A stretch of 64,000 nucleotides of DNA from Cryptomeria japonica. Lineage: Eukaryota; Streptophyta; Pinopsida; Cupressales; Cupressaceae. Both the position numbers and the translations under genes were made by a program. Of this stretch, positions 46,866 through 59,530 are shown one piece after another (positions within the stretch are counted from its first letter, which is position 1; the number at the start of each line of letters is the position of its first letter). The DNA lies in contig NC_081408.1 of NCBI RefSeq assembly GCF_030272615.1, forward strand, positions 312,125,118-312,189,117, read 5' to 3'. Below the pieces are notes generated by a model. The model saw only the letters and a list, made by a program, of their open reading frames with translations. It did not search any database and was not told the origin of the DNA.

Positions 46866-47900
46866 ATGAAGAATGAAGGTCCAAAATTCTATAGGGAAAA
46901 CTACAGAATCTGGAGTGATAGGATGAAGATCTATATCAAGAGCTTAGGAAGTCAATATTGGGAACATGTTGTTACTAAATATAACTTGCCTAGTGGGATT
47001 TTGCCAGATGATCAAAAGAAGGAGCAACGGGAGAACAATCAAGCATTGGAGTCCATTATCAGTTCCTTGTCTGATTCAGAGTATGTTGATGTCCATGGAT
47101 TGGAGACTCCTTATGAAGTGTGGAAGAAATTTGAAGATATTTATAGCAGTGATGAGCATGTTAAGATTGTCAAAGAAGAGATTCTGAGAGGTAAATTTGA
47201 TGGTATGTGGATGGTTGAAGGAGAAAACATTCAATAGTATGGTCAGAGGATCAAGGAGATAGTCGGAGAGATCAAAAGTGTTGGTGTTACAGCGGAGGAT
47301 ACCACAGTGGTTAGCAAGGTGTTGAGAACCCTTCTACCGGTCTACGATATCCAAGTTGCAACCATTCAGGAACTCAATTCTATTGATAAAACAAAGGTAA
47401 CTCTTGAATCCATCATTGGTAAATTAACTGCATTTGAATTGAATAGTTATGATGGAAGTTTTCAGAGATCGAAATCTGCATTTAGAGTCTCAATTTCAAA
47501 TCCATAGGTAAGGAAAAGTAGAGAAGCCAGTTACAGTCATGAGTCTAGATCCAGCAGAGAGGTAGATGATGAAGACAGTCTGATTGAGCTTGAAGCATTG
47601 TTGGCCAAGTAGTTACCCAGAGGTACTAGTAAGAATAGAGGTAGATTACCTTTGAAGTGTTTTGCATGTAACCAAAATGGACATATTGCTCCTAACTGTC
47701 CAAATGGAGATAATGAACAAAATGTGAGAAGTATAAGAAGTACAAAGTCAAAGGTAAAAGAGATTGTCTCATTGTTATTGATGGAGGAATTACAAATGAA
47801 GAATTTGAAGGAGATGCAAATGAGGACATTGTCTTTGTTCCTATTAAAGAAGAGACATCAGATCAGAAAGTAGTAGTCTCTCACATAGATAGTTCTGATG
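46866..47900 (+). pseudogene. gag: Element E gag
   Basis: ATG 46866 starts MKNEGPKFYRENYRIWSDRM. Then come ETPYEVWKKFEDIYSS, KVLRTLLPVYDIQ, an SRSSREVDDEDS segment and the zinc knuckle CFACNQNGHIAPNC (about 47655-47700). Stops are at 47235-47237 and near 47505 and 47610. A frame change after the knuckle (about 47720) precedes the protease. Confidence 0.88.
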
Positions 47901-49140
47901 ATTAGATTATAGACAGTGGTTGTTCACACCACATGACCGATGACCGGAGTAAGTTTCTTACTTTGAGAGAGTTTAATGGAGGTGTTGTGAGATTTGGAAA
48001 TGACTCACCCTGCATGGTGAAAGGAAAGGGATCCATCTCTTTGAATGGAAAAAGTGCAAATGATGTCTACTGGGTTGAAGGACTGAAACACAATATTTTG
48101 AGTGTAGCTCAACTCAATGACAAAGGTTACCAACTGGAATTCAAGAATGGATTCTACAAGATTTATGGAAGCAAAGGTGAACTAATTGCAACCAACAAGT
48201 AGACCAAAGGTAACTTGTTTCATTTAAGTTCTAAAGTCAACAATTGTTTAATTGCAAAAGTAGAAGATAGTTGGCTTCAGCATTAGAGATCCTGTCATAT
48301 GCATTTTGATAACATTGTAAAAATCAGTAAGTCCAAATCAATAAGAGGTTTGCCTCAGTTGGACAAACCGGTGAATTCTCTATGTAAGGAATGTCAATTA
48401 GGGAAGATGACATCCTCAATATTCAAGAGAAAATATTTCTCAGTAGAAAATTTTTAGACTTGGTTCATACCGACCTTTGTTGACCAATGAGGACTAGGAG
48501 TATTCAAGGTGATTAGTATTTCATGATTTTTACCGATGATTTCTCAAGGATGATGTGGGTCACATTCTTGAAAGACAAGACAGAAGAATTTAGCAAGTTT
48601 AAGGCATTCAAAGCCTTAGTTGAAAATTAAAGTGGAAAAAAGATAAAGTTCTTAAGAACTGATCAAGGTGGTGAGTTTACTTCAGAAGAATTCACTAGTT
48701 ACTGTGAAGACAATGGAATTAAGAAGCAGCTTGCTGCACCTAGAACACCATAGCAGAATGGTATTGTAGAAAGGAACAATTGGTCAGCTGTTGAAACTAC
48801 TAGAACTATGCTAATTCAAAGAGGTGTAGCTAAGACATTATGGAGAGAAGCTATCAGCACAGTTGTTTACATAATGAACCAGATACTGGTTAAAAGAGGT
48901 AAGGATAAAACTCCTTATGAGTACCGATATGGTAGATCACCTAATGTCTATTACTTTAAGATTTTCAGTAGAAGATGTTTTATCAAGAGAGGTGATTATG
49001 TTGGTAAGTTTGATGCCAAGAGTAATGAAGGCATATTTCTTGGTTAATCCACCAAGAGAAAAGCTTACAAGTGTTACAACAACCAGACCAAGAAAATCAT
49101 TGAAAGTGTAAATGTCTGAGTTGATGAATTTCCTAAGAAA
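47901..49140 (+). pseudogene. pol: Element E protease and integrase
   Basis: The protease active site DSGCSHHMTDD is at about 47913-47945, then LKHNILSVAQLNDKGY. The integrase shows CKECQLGKM (end of the zinc region; one ligand region has a stop), a damaged first catalytic stretch, TDDFSRMMWV, and an intact third catalytic Glu in NGIVERNN. A frame change lies near 48440. It ends with the KRKAYKCYNNQTKKIIES segment. Confidence 0.88.
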
Positions 49141-50175
49141 TCAAGAGAAACCAGTCAGGAGAAGAAAGAAGAAGAACCTTACACACTATTTTTGGAACCA
49201 GAACGAGTGAAGCCAAAAGTTGGTGAACGAAACACAGAAGCCCAAGTTCAAATGAAACAGGGAGGTCCAGCAGAAGAAGAAGAAAGTGAAGAAGAAGAAG
49301 AACCTGGATATCAAGATCATGTCATTCCAAGGTATGTTAGACTCAAACATAGCCCTGATCAGATTATTGGAGACATGAATGCAGGTGTGCTAACTAGAAT
49401 AAAGCTTAGAAAGAACTCTTGTATGATTTATACCATTGAGCCTAGAATTGCAAAAGAAGCATTTGCAGATGAAGACTGGATCAAGACAATAAAAGAATAA
49501 CTTGACCAGATAGAGAAGAACAATACATGGTCATTGGTACCCAAACTAGAGAACAAGAATGTAATAAGACCAAAATGGGTATTCAGGAATAAACTGAATG
49601 AAGATGGAGTAGTGATTAGAAATAAAGCCAGACTGGTATGCAAAGGATATGCACAAGAAGAAGGTGAAGACTATGGTGATACATTTGCACCAGTTGCAAG
49701 ATTGGAAGGAGTAAGGACTCTACTTGCTTTTGCAGCATACATAGGACTCAAAGTATACCAGATGGATGTGAAGTCAGCATTCCTAAATGGAATATTGGAA
49801 GAGGAAGTCTACATTGAGCAGCCAGATGGTTATGCTTTAACTGTAGAAAAGGACATGGTGTGCAAATTACATAAGGCATTATATGGATTGAAGCAAGCAC
49901 CTAGAGAATGGTATGAAAGATTGCACTCTCACTTGGTGAAGATAAGTTTTCATAGAACCAATGAAGATGACAACATATATCTCAAGTTAGAAGGTGACAA
50001 GATACTGGTAAGTGAGATATTTGTTGATGATATCATTTTTGGAGGAAATGATGATATGTGCCATGATTTTGCTAATGAGATGAAGAATGAGTTTGAGATG
50101 TCACTGGTAGGTGAGATAAAATTCTTCATAGGTCTGCAAATTCAACATATGAAGGAAGGTATTTTCATCTCATAG
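49141..50175 (+). pseudogene. pol: Element E linker and reverse transcriptase
   Basis: A Glu-rich linker (49261-49310) and the marker LKHSPDQIIGDMNAG are followed by RT. 49534-50175 is open over 213 codons and contains KWVFRNKLNEDG, ARLEGVRTLLAFAA, VYQMDVKSAFLNG, LHKALYGLKQAPREW and the catalytic FVDDIIFGG (near 50020-50046). A TAA at 49498-49500 and a TAG at 50173-50175 bound it. Confidence 0.92.
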
Positions 50176-50975
50176 TCCAAATATGTGAAAGAAGTATTGA
50201 AGACGTTTGGAATGGAAGACTGTAAACCAGTTGGTGTTCCAACTGGTTATAGGTTGTAAATTATCTAAGGAGGATGATTCTACATCAGTGGATGAAAAGG
50301 AATACAGGTCAATGATAGGTAAACTACATTGTGTTGTCCACAGCAGACCGGACATTGCTCATGTAGTAGGATTGGTTACCAGATTTCAGAATGGCCCGAA
50401 GGAGACCCACATGGTAGCGACCAAAAGAATTTTTTAGATATCTGAAAGGAACAATTGATTATGGATTATGGTATCCATATGCAGGTAACTTTGATTTAAA
50501 AGTATATACAGATGTAGATTGGGCAGGCAATGTTGATGATAGAAAGAGTATAACCAGAGGAGCATTCTTTCTTGGAGGAAGATTAGTGTCTTGGAGCAGC
50601 AAGAAACAAAGTTGTATATCACAATCAACTACAAAAGATGAATATATTGTAGCTTATATGAATTGTATCCAAGCAATCTAACTGAAACACATTTTGGAAG
50701 GTTTCAAGTTGAAGATTTCAAAACCGGTAAGGATTTTCTGCGATAACACGAGTGCAATAAACATTTCTAAGAATCCAGTGTTGCATGTTAGGACCAAGCA
50801 TATCGAGCTAAAGTATCATTTCTTGAGAGAGAAAGTGCAAAGTAAAGATGTTTCACTGGAGCATGTATCTATTAAGGAACAGCTAGCAGATATCTTTACT
50901 AAACCTCTACCTAAGGCTACTTTTGAGTATCTTAGAGGTAAGTTAGGGGTTGTACCACTACATGAGGTTAATTAA
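50176..50975 (+). pseudogene. pol: Element E end of RT and RNase H
   Basis: Two frame changes (about 50240 and 50425) break it. RNase H shows VYTDVDWAGNVDDRKS (D), the CISQSTTKDEYIVAY stretch (expected catalytic Glu position kept as DEY), and IFCDNTSAINISKNP (D). It ends with IKEQLADIFTKPLPK and LGVVPLHEVN-TAA at 50975. Confidence 0.9.
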
Positions 50976-51312
50976 GAAGATGTGGAAGACATCAGTCCTG
51001 GAGCTTATTGAAGATCTTGAAGATGGATTGGTGTAGAGTGGAGCTACTCCACAACTGGAGCAACTTATTGCAGATCGATGAAGCATGAAACTGAATGGTT
51101 AACCTTCACTTTGGCATTGTTGTCAAAGGGGGAGAAGAACTATATGATTGATAACCAGTTACCAGCTGAAGACATGGAGATATAGTTGAAGGAGAGTATG
51201 TGATTGGAAAATGTAAGCCAGGATTCCTATACCTGTGTATGTGCATTACTCTCAATCATCACAATCAAAGGGTATTGATATTTGTATTGCCATCAATGCC
51301 AAAGGGGGAGAT
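50976..51312 (+). other. Element E 3' non-coding region with duplicated polypurine tract
   Basis: AAAGGGGGAGAA at 51125-51136 and AAAGGGGGAGAT at 51301-51312, the second directly before the LTR. Element C has the same tract. Confidence 0.85.
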
Positions 51313-52726
51313 TGTTAGAATTGCATGAAGATTGCACTGATGAAGTATAGTGTTGTCGTTGATGTCAATAGTAACCGGTAATGAAGTTGTATTGCAACTG
51401 GTAGTGATGCAATAATGCAATAGGTAGTAAAGCAGTGAAGGAAACCGGTATTGGTATTTGAAGTAGAGTGATCAACTGGTTCCCCTAACCAGCTGATATG
51501 CCAAACCCTAACCGATGGAGCTTGGTGAATTGGTTATGTTGATCTATGATCGAATGGTGATCAGAAATGGAGATGCCATGTATGCATTATGCATGTGATG
51601 ATTTTCAAAGTGGTTTTGGCACATGAAGATAACTATATATATTGGGAATGAGAAAATACATAGCATGAAGTGATAACCGTGTGATGAGTTATAGGATTCG
51701 ATGTGCGACGATCCATGAGCGGTTCAAGTTGTCTAGAACAATGTGTAATTGATTTCTATGTAATCCAATGGTCCTGAATGAACCGATATGTTTGTAATCT
51801 CTATGAGAGTTGTAGATTTTGTGGTGTTACCAACCTACTATATTTGCTTATAAGGTCGATGAGTTGTTTTGTAATTATGTTGGCAATTTTGTTAAGTGTG
51901 GTAGTGTGACTATTGTCAAACCAGAAGGAGTGTCTACAGAATGTTGTGAAAGCAGATAGGAGTAGAATAGGATCTGACTAAGCAAGATAGTGCTATTACC
52001 ATATCAGCAAAGACCCTGTTGTTCTCTAACCATTACAATAGTTAAATCCCTTAATCGGGTAAGCTTTAACAGGCTTGGTGTTGTCTAAATCCTCTAACCA
52101 GGTGATCCATTATTTTGGATTTTAAATCCTCTACCGAGATTACTCCTAATAGGGTATTGTCTTTAACAGTTTATTGTAGTCAATCCCTTAGCCGGGTGGT
52201 CCCTAACTGGATCTGTTCTTAACAGGACATTATTGTATAAGATTTTAACAAGGCTTGGCTCCTAATAAGGTGAACTTTAGAAGAGTTCAGAATACTTGAG
52301 GTTATTCATCCCCACCATGGTTTTTTCCCATTTAGGTTTCCACATGAAAAATCATTGTGTCAAGTGGTGAATGATTTTGTGGATATGTTTTGATATGATT
52401 AACTAGTAAATCCACTTAGATATGTTTAGATGACTGGAAGTTATCTGAAATGAGCTATTACTAATGTTAGTAAAGTGGTTTAATATTTTGGTTAAATGGT
52501 ATGTGAGTTATAGATTTGTTACATTATATCAGTGATGTTTTGATCAACTGGTAAAGTTTGACAGTGCAGTAACAGTTTTTGATACAGAGACTAAACTTGT
52601 TAGTTTTGCAAGTTGTTTCTGAGTTGGGATTTAGTTTGGTAAAATTTTAGTTTATTTTCTATCTACTTATTCACCCCCCCCCCTCTCAGTAGTTGACCGG
52701 ATCCTTATTGTTTCATCATATTATCA
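51313..52726 (+). repeat. Element E 3' LTR
   Basis: TGTTAGA...ATTATCA, same length as the 5' copy, followed by the duplication CTAAC. The tandem-repeat block is at about 52025-52275 and the C-run at 52674-52683. Confidence 0.93.
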
Positions 52727-53502
52727 CTAACAAGTTAACCTTTAAAGTGTTCAATAACTATGAATAATTAACTCAAACTCAACCCTTGGTTAGAGACTTT
52801 CTCTCTAACTTGACCATTCTTTAACTCATGGGTCTCTTCAAGCATTCATTTCTTTGACCATGGTTATCTTTAAACCCTTGCACAATATTTTATCCTTTGG
52901 ATAAAAGGATTATCCAATAACTCAACCCTAAGCTTACCCACTGTTGGGGCTTGAAATTTCCAAGTAATTTCAAGAACCCTACTTTTGAAAATGGTGGTCA
53001 CTTTATGGAAACGTAACATAATGGATGGTGAATGATTTGAGCACCTAGAGAAAAGAAGGATAAGATAAGGATATGAGTAAATCAATTCCAATGGACCTCC
53101 ATAAAAGGTTGTTAAGCTACCTTGTATATTGCATATACATCCATTCCCTTCAAGTCATAAAGAGTCTATATAATCTTAACATATTAAAACCTCTATCCCA
53201 CTTCATACATGAGCTGAGAATTCCATATAATCCATCATCATCCCATCCTCATAACCCTAGGCATGTCATATATATTTGTTCCAAAGAGTGCTACCATGAG
53301 CCATTTTTCTTATGAGGATGATAATATCTCATAATAACTTGTCATCTTAAATTATAGCATGTCATAGCCTAATATGTTATTCCTATATGTTCCTAAATAG
53401 ACTTAATACATATTATACTTGCTAATATGTTGTCCCAACCTGTCAACTACCCAATATGGATTCTTGACCTGCTAAGTTTACTTGTCGAATGTTGCAGATT
53501 GG

Positions 53503-53870
53503 TGTTCTTGACCTACAGAAATGATGATGTGGACAGAGAATGAAAATGAGTGAAACATGAAAATATAAGAAAGACCCATTTCATAAAATCACGTTTCCAA
53601 GCTCCATTAAAAATATTAGGTTTTTAAGATGTTTTTTTTTGTTGTAGACCATACAGAAGACCATAAGTAGGCTGAAAAGCCTGTTATTTTGACTTGCATG
53701 AAAGAAGATGTTGATTGGGCATGCAAATGTGTGAAACTCTCAAATCTGATGAAGACCCATTTCATAAAATTAAGTTTCATACTTCTAGAAAAACTTTAAG
53801 GTTTTTAGGTGGTGTTTTGGACTGTCGACCAAGAAAAATACCAAAAGATAGCTTAAAATGGAGTTATCAA
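53503..53870. repeat. Diverged tandem duplication, about 180-bp unit
   Basis: Two adjacent units (about 53503-53682 and 53683-53870) share GAAGACCCATTTCATAAAAT-type and AGGTTTTTA blocks in the same order. They also share GTAGACCA/GTCGACCA near their ends. The rest has diverged strongly. Confidence 0.65.
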
Positions 53871-54937
53871 CTAAACTAGTCTATTATCATTTTCAAGGAT
53901 TTTTGTTAATTTTAATGTAAAATGGTGACTTTTCATCCCAAAACGGGTATGGTAATCATTAAACCACATATATATGTGGTTAAAAATGTAGATATGGAGG
54001 AGGGACATGAGAGATATCACATATAATATTATTTTAAGTAATACAATCAGTATTTTCCTTTCAATTGTGTTGCGAAAAATCTTTGTTCAAGATCAGTTCT
54101 CTGTGATTTTCATTTTGTGTAAATGAATGTTATCTTAAATCTTCTTATGAACTATTTTTTTGTTGTCATGGAAATTTGATAAACAAGAATCATTTGTAAG
54201 TTCCTCGTCCTTATGTTTCTTGTCTAGTTGGTCTTTCAAGGAAAGTTCAATTCAATTGGACTAGTTGTTGTGGCCAACATTAATTAAATAGTATTAAGGG
54301 TTGAATTAGCTAACAGATTCATCCAAGTGGTGAATTTAAAAATTGTCTCACATAGTTATTCATGAAGGTTTGGAAGAGTGTGACTCTATGGCCCAAAAGA
54401 AAAGATGGCAGTTGTCTATTACATATAAATTTCAATTCAAGATCAATCAAATGATTACATATATTTTTCAATTTCAATTTCATGCAAGTAGGTGATAATA
54501 GTAGGGTAAGAAGTTAAATTAATCTATTCCAGAAGTTCGTGGCATTCTGAGATATAGATAGAAGATAGGCTAAAGGAAGACTAACTTTTCTTAATTGGAA
54601 GGTGCGCCCGCCTAGGTTTCGAAGAGCCTGGGGAGTAGGGAATTACAATCACATTGATATATCTCGACAGTTGGCCACAATTGAACGTTGAACCTAAACA
54701 CAAGGCTTGGCATACCTTTAGGTTTTTTCTTCCTATAATTTTGAGCTCCAACACCCCCTCAAGTAACCACCATGTCTTCTCAAGCATTTAATGCCTCTTC
54801 TCTCTCCTCTTAAGCCATCTCTTGTTGACAATTGTCACCATTTCATTGGTGAAAATTGTAAACATGGATTGAGGATCATTCAATCCTAACCCTTGTTAAG
54901 ATTACTCAATCTTAACCATCCAATTGCCCATTTCTTC

Positions 54938-54945
54938 TATAAATA
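54938..54945 (+). promoter_or_regulatory. TATA box of element F LTR
   Basis: TATAAATA in the context TTCTATAAATAGGTCC, followed by a pyrimidine-rich start-like region. The distance to the LTR end (about 515 bases) resembles that in D (about 405). Confidence 0.55.
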
Positions 54946-55456
54946 GGTCCGATTTCTCTCATTATCCATCATCCAAGTTTCATGCATCCATATGGTAGTC
55001 TATTTCATCAAGTCTTAAGCTTTACCTCTCTTTGTTTAATCATAATCTTTAACATTTAGAAGCATTTCATATCATTAGCATAGCATATTCATGCTAGTAT
55101 ATCATGTTAGTATAGCTTAATATCCATATCATAGCATAGTTAGTTTCATTATCATAGCATAATCCTCATCTTAATAAGTTTATTATATAGATATTAATTG
55201 CATATTCCATAAGATCATTTTTATCCATTATCACTCATTCTTGGAGTTGTCATTCCAAAGGTCAATTGCTCAATGATCTGAGAGAAACCATTGACTTGAG
55301 GAATCCTATGAGATACAAAACAACTAGAGACCTTTTAAAAGATTTTCTTGTTTAACTAGTTTACCAAGTTAGTCTTTATATCTAATGTTTCATTGGTATG
55401 TTATTTTCTTGTCTTTCTAATTAATCAACTGACACCACTATTCTAGCATACATTTT

Positions 55457-55475
55457 TGGCACCCACCATGGGCCT
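55457..55475 (+). other. Element F primer binding site
   Basis: TGGCACCCACCATGGGCC lies after TTTT following the LTR end. It is of the same type as the D site at 12045 and close to the TGGCGCCCACCGTGGGGCC form common in plant gypsy elements. Confidence 0.7.
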
Positions 55476-58116
55476 GTCCCAGAATTTCTAATCATTTTGT
55501 ATGCAAGTTGAAGACAAATCTCTTAAAGAAACTCTGAATAGCGCATCTGCGAGATACTTCAGCGCATTTAACTCATTTTACAAGGCATATGTCCTATTAT
55601 CTAGTGAATATGACAGATACACCATCGCATAAGAATCCCATTCCAGTGCATAATGATTTGATTTGTCTTTTAGCGCATTGAATCATCAGGACAGCACATC
55701 TAAGTTCTAGAGTAGCACATAGGCTCTAGAATATAGTGCATTGGTTGCATCTTTTAGCGCATTTGTTCTAACTTTTAGCGCACAATAGACAAAGAATTTT
55801 TTTATGGCAAAAAAATGAAAAGTTTAGGCTTGTCAGCCCACAATCTTCACTACCTTTTTCAACAAGTTTTTGTAGGAAACTAATGTTGGTTGCAAGTCCA
55901 AAGGAGATAGATTAAGTTCTTACTTAAGTTTTCAAAATTTTATCTAAGGATAAAAATAACTTCATCTCTCATTTGGTGTTTAAAAATAATATCACGTGCT
56001 TTCTTCTAAAAGGTTAAAACAAACAAACAAACCTTTCCTTTCTTGCAAGATAGTTCACATTTCTTTTGGTATGGTTAAAAAGAACAAAAACAAAATTTCT
56101 TTTACCAAAGGATAAAAGAAGAAAACCCACACTTCCTTTTCAAAGTAACAAAGAACAATCCATTTTTAGTCAAGTTGTCAATTTCATTTTTCTTGAAAAC
56201 CTTTCCAAATTTTCTCAAAAGTTCATCATTGCAATATGTCACTCGCGATTTTTCTCTTGTTGACCGGGTTTTCTTTACAAAATTTTGCAAAAGTTCAAAA
56301 TTTGGGATCTTTTCATCATTTCTATCTTGGGTAAAATGAACACCATAATTGATTGGAACAAAATTTCCAAATAGCAATTGGATCACATTGCAATAAAAGG
56401 ATAAAAGGAACAAACTTGTTAACCGTGTTTTGAAAGTGATAGGTGTATGCTCTCCCCTTAATTGGGTGATAAAAAATCCAAACTCGCTCTTTTTATTTCT
56501 TTTCTTTTATTGCAATTAGGATACAACCTTTAGCAATTCTTTCTTCCCGAGAAGCTCATAAGGCTAGTGAGAGGGGAACGACCTAAGTGAGGAATGGCTA
56601 ATGCCAAGTATTCCAACCCACTATGATCAAATGTGGATGTGATGAAAATCATGTTCAATGGTTTTTCTCATTGATTAGCCTTCCCCCAATATCCTCGAGA
56701 TATGAAAAAGCCTTTGTACTAAAGGTTGGGAAGCCTCCTGAGGGAATTTATCACTAAAGATCGAATGGAAGCCTTACTAAAAGCTTTAAGAGTAGAAGTC
56801 TTGCCGATTCAGTTATCCAAACATTTCTAATATCATATTGCAAGGGTGGGGAAGAATCCGCCCCAAAGACACTCACCATACATCTCCCAAGAAAATGATC
56901 CAATTCAGAAGCAATTCTCTTTGGTTCAACTTCTGGAAAAAGGCAAAAAAATAGGTGAACCTTAGGGTGTGACACGACTGTTTGAGTTGAAGGAGTATCA
57001 AGATGTGATCTATTGATATTTTTAATGACCCTTGAGATTAAAGAGTATGCTTGATGTGTCTTTCTTGTTCAAACCAGTGAAAATAAACAAGGATTTGAAA
57101 AGATCCTATTGAACATACACTCATTGTTTAGAATATAGACAAAAATGAACTGTCTTATTACTTATTGCTATGTTTTCATATTATTTTTTAGAAGATCATC
57201 GATCAAACAAATAGAATTGTCAAAAACACAAGTCAAGCTTATCACAATTTTCAACATCAGGGCAATTTAGCACATAAGTTATTTATATTAGCGCTTTGGA
57301 TCATCCTTGTAGCGCATGTAACCCATTTAGTAGTGCTTCAGAGGAAACATAAATGCATACAGTACAAATACTAGAGCATGTAGCCCAGTTAGATTTTCAA
57401 GAAAATCAACTATCAAAATAGTGCATTCATACAACATTTTAGCACTTACATAAGACAACATAGTGCATTGGAGGATAAGGATAGCACATTTGAATCAGAT
57501 TTTAGCACATCCTCTATCTATTTTAGCACATCCATGAAAAAATACCTTAGACAAAGACTCGTTTAGAAACATTTTTTAGTAAATTTAGAAAAAATTTGAA
57601 TGCCCTTTTCAGAGTTGTTCTTTTCAGCCATCGGAAACATCAATTTCAACTTAGGAGGATCAAGTTATCACAAGTATCATATTTTTAACTAAACTTAGAT
57701 CAATCAAAAAAGTGCAATTATCATTATGATCTTTAGCTGAGTCACAATACATCATCCTTCATCACAAGACAAAGCTAAAATTAGATTACCTTAGTCTTAT
57801 CAATAGGAAGGATCTTCACTTATATTCCCATTCCTCATCAATCAAGGAAAATACAACTTAGTCAAAAGGCAATTCTCAAAAAGAGAAGATTTCTCTATAT
57901 AAACAGCAAACTCTTGCTAAAGCGTCGCACCCTCTTACATCGATTTTATAATTATTTATGAGGTTTTGAAACTAAATTTGACAAAGAGTCTCTAAAAACT
58001 CATGCTTTTGAACAAAGATCCACGTTATCACAACATCTCAATAGAGGAGGAAAGATCAACTTGTCTTATTTGCCTCAACAAATAATCACCTATTGAGTTG
58101 TGAACTAAACATTCAC
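55476..58116 (+). other. Element F untranslated leader
   Basis: About 2.6 kb without a credible ORF. Two clusters of AGCGCA/AGCACA/AGTGCA motifs lie at about 55540-55800 (nine or ten copies) and 57270-57545 (about ten copies). Between them, 56436-56730 is alignable with the D leader (12877-13170): GTATGCTCTC, GATAAAAAATCCAAAC, AGAGGGGAACGACCTAAGTG. Confidence 0.65.
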
Positions 58117-59530
58117 ATGCCAGTTGTAACTCAAGCTCAAAAGAATAGAGAACAAGAAATACAATCAAAAATGATCATGGGACGTAGAGGAGCAAACCCC
58201 TTTAACATGTATCTGGATGCTGGTGAAGATGAAATAACTACTTGGACCTACTTCAAGAGGCCCAACAAAACCCTAGTTTCTAAAAACTTGTGTAGAAACT
58301 AATAGAATCTGACAAGGAAAGAATAATTTCTCATGCTAGCAAGAAAAGGCATTAAGATTCCTACGGATTTTGATATAGACCAACTAACACAACAACACCA
58401 TGAAACAGGAGAAGAGCCAAGAACACGCAACTACAATACCAATGACCATGATGATGAACAAAGGAACAATGATAACGAGCCTTTGAATGCATTAACACAA
58501 GAAATCCAAGCTCTTCGACAACAGATGCAAAACATGCAACAGGGAACAAGAAGGAGATAATCCTTTGAGGATATTTGCCCCTATCCATTTGATCAAATCT
58601 TAAACATGATACCATTTCCACCCAATTGTGAAATTCCCAAGTATGACAACTATAACGACAAAACTGACCCCCAAGATCATGTAAGGGAGCTTTGCACCAT
58701 GAGTTTGAAATTTGCACACAATGACACCTACCTAATGATATTATTTCCAAGAATCTTAGGTGGACAAACCATGGAGTGGTTATCAAAACTTGCTTCGGGC
58801 ATTAGATAATTTGAGGAGATAGAGAACAAATTTGTATCACATCTCTTACAATATCCAACAAGAGATAACCATGCTCAATCTTTGTAATACAAAAAAGAAA
58901 AGTAATGAGACATTCATGGCATTTCTACAAAGATGGAGACGGTTGTTTTCAAGATATCCCCATCCAATACCTGAAAAAGAAAAATATGGATATCTTTATT
59001 GACAATCTAAGTAGCGAGATGAGTTATCAACTCCAATTGCAATGTCTACCTAGCTTCCAAAAATTGATCGATAATGACATCAAAATTGAAGAAGCCTTGA
59101 TTAAAAGAGGAATCTTAAAATTCTCTAAAGAAGGTACCAGTTTTTCAAACAACTATAACAATAACAATAACACCAACAAAAACATGGACAACTCTAAATT
59201 CTAGATGAGAAACAAGGATATCATCAATGATGGTGTAGTTGATTCCCATTAATGTCAAACCAAAACAACTAGTGTTGAACTTATCAGGTACTACCCCAAC
59301 CAACAATCCAAAAAAACAACAAACTCAAACCATCCCTTACTCCATATTAAAGGAAGTTCACACCTTTAGGACAATCACTTGAGTCAGCATTCAAAGAACT
59401 TCTGGCCAACAAACTCATAACATTACCCGATACACGAGAATTTGAACCACAAGTCAAACCATCATGGTGGAATAACGCACATCGTTGTGAGTATCATAGA
59501 AAAGTTCACCAAACTAATGATCGCCAAAGA
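58117..59530 (+). pseudogene. gag: Element F gag
   Basis: ATG 58117 begins MPVVTQAQKNREQE. The same frame continues through stops to 58333-58560. The core shows FPPNCEIPKYDNYNDKTDP, then after a frame change near 58870 ETFMAFLQRWRR-like sequence, MSYQLQLQCLPSFQKLID and an Asn-rich tail. The knuckle-like motif (CEYHRKVHQTNDR) has lost its last Cys. Confidence 0.78.

Larger units (their letters stand above)
45379..52726 (+). mobile_element. Element E: Sirevirus-like Ty1/copia retrotransposon, complete but inactive
   Basis: 7348 bp, LTRs of 1414 bp each (45379-46792; 51313-52726), perfect 5-bp duplication CTAAC (45374-45378; 52727-52731), PBS and PPT. Gag, protease, integrase, RT and RNase H are all present, with about 15 stops and at least four frame changes. 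It is the same family as element A, in opposite orientation. The protease DSGCSHHMT, the linker marker LKHSPDQIIGD, the duplicated AAAGGGGGAGA tract and the C-run near the LTR end point to Sireviruses. Confidence 0.95.
52732..55452 (+). repeat. Possible LTR of element F, fragment 3, ending at the F PBS
   Basis: The right end (TACA, 55449-55452) is fixed as an LTR end by the PBS. A TATA box lies 515 bases upstream. How far left the LTR extends is uncertain. A short version could start near 54262 (TGTTGTGGCC). A long version would include 45138-45373 and 10518-10795, giving about 3.2 kb after removing D and E. No ORF is supported. Confidence 0.45.
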
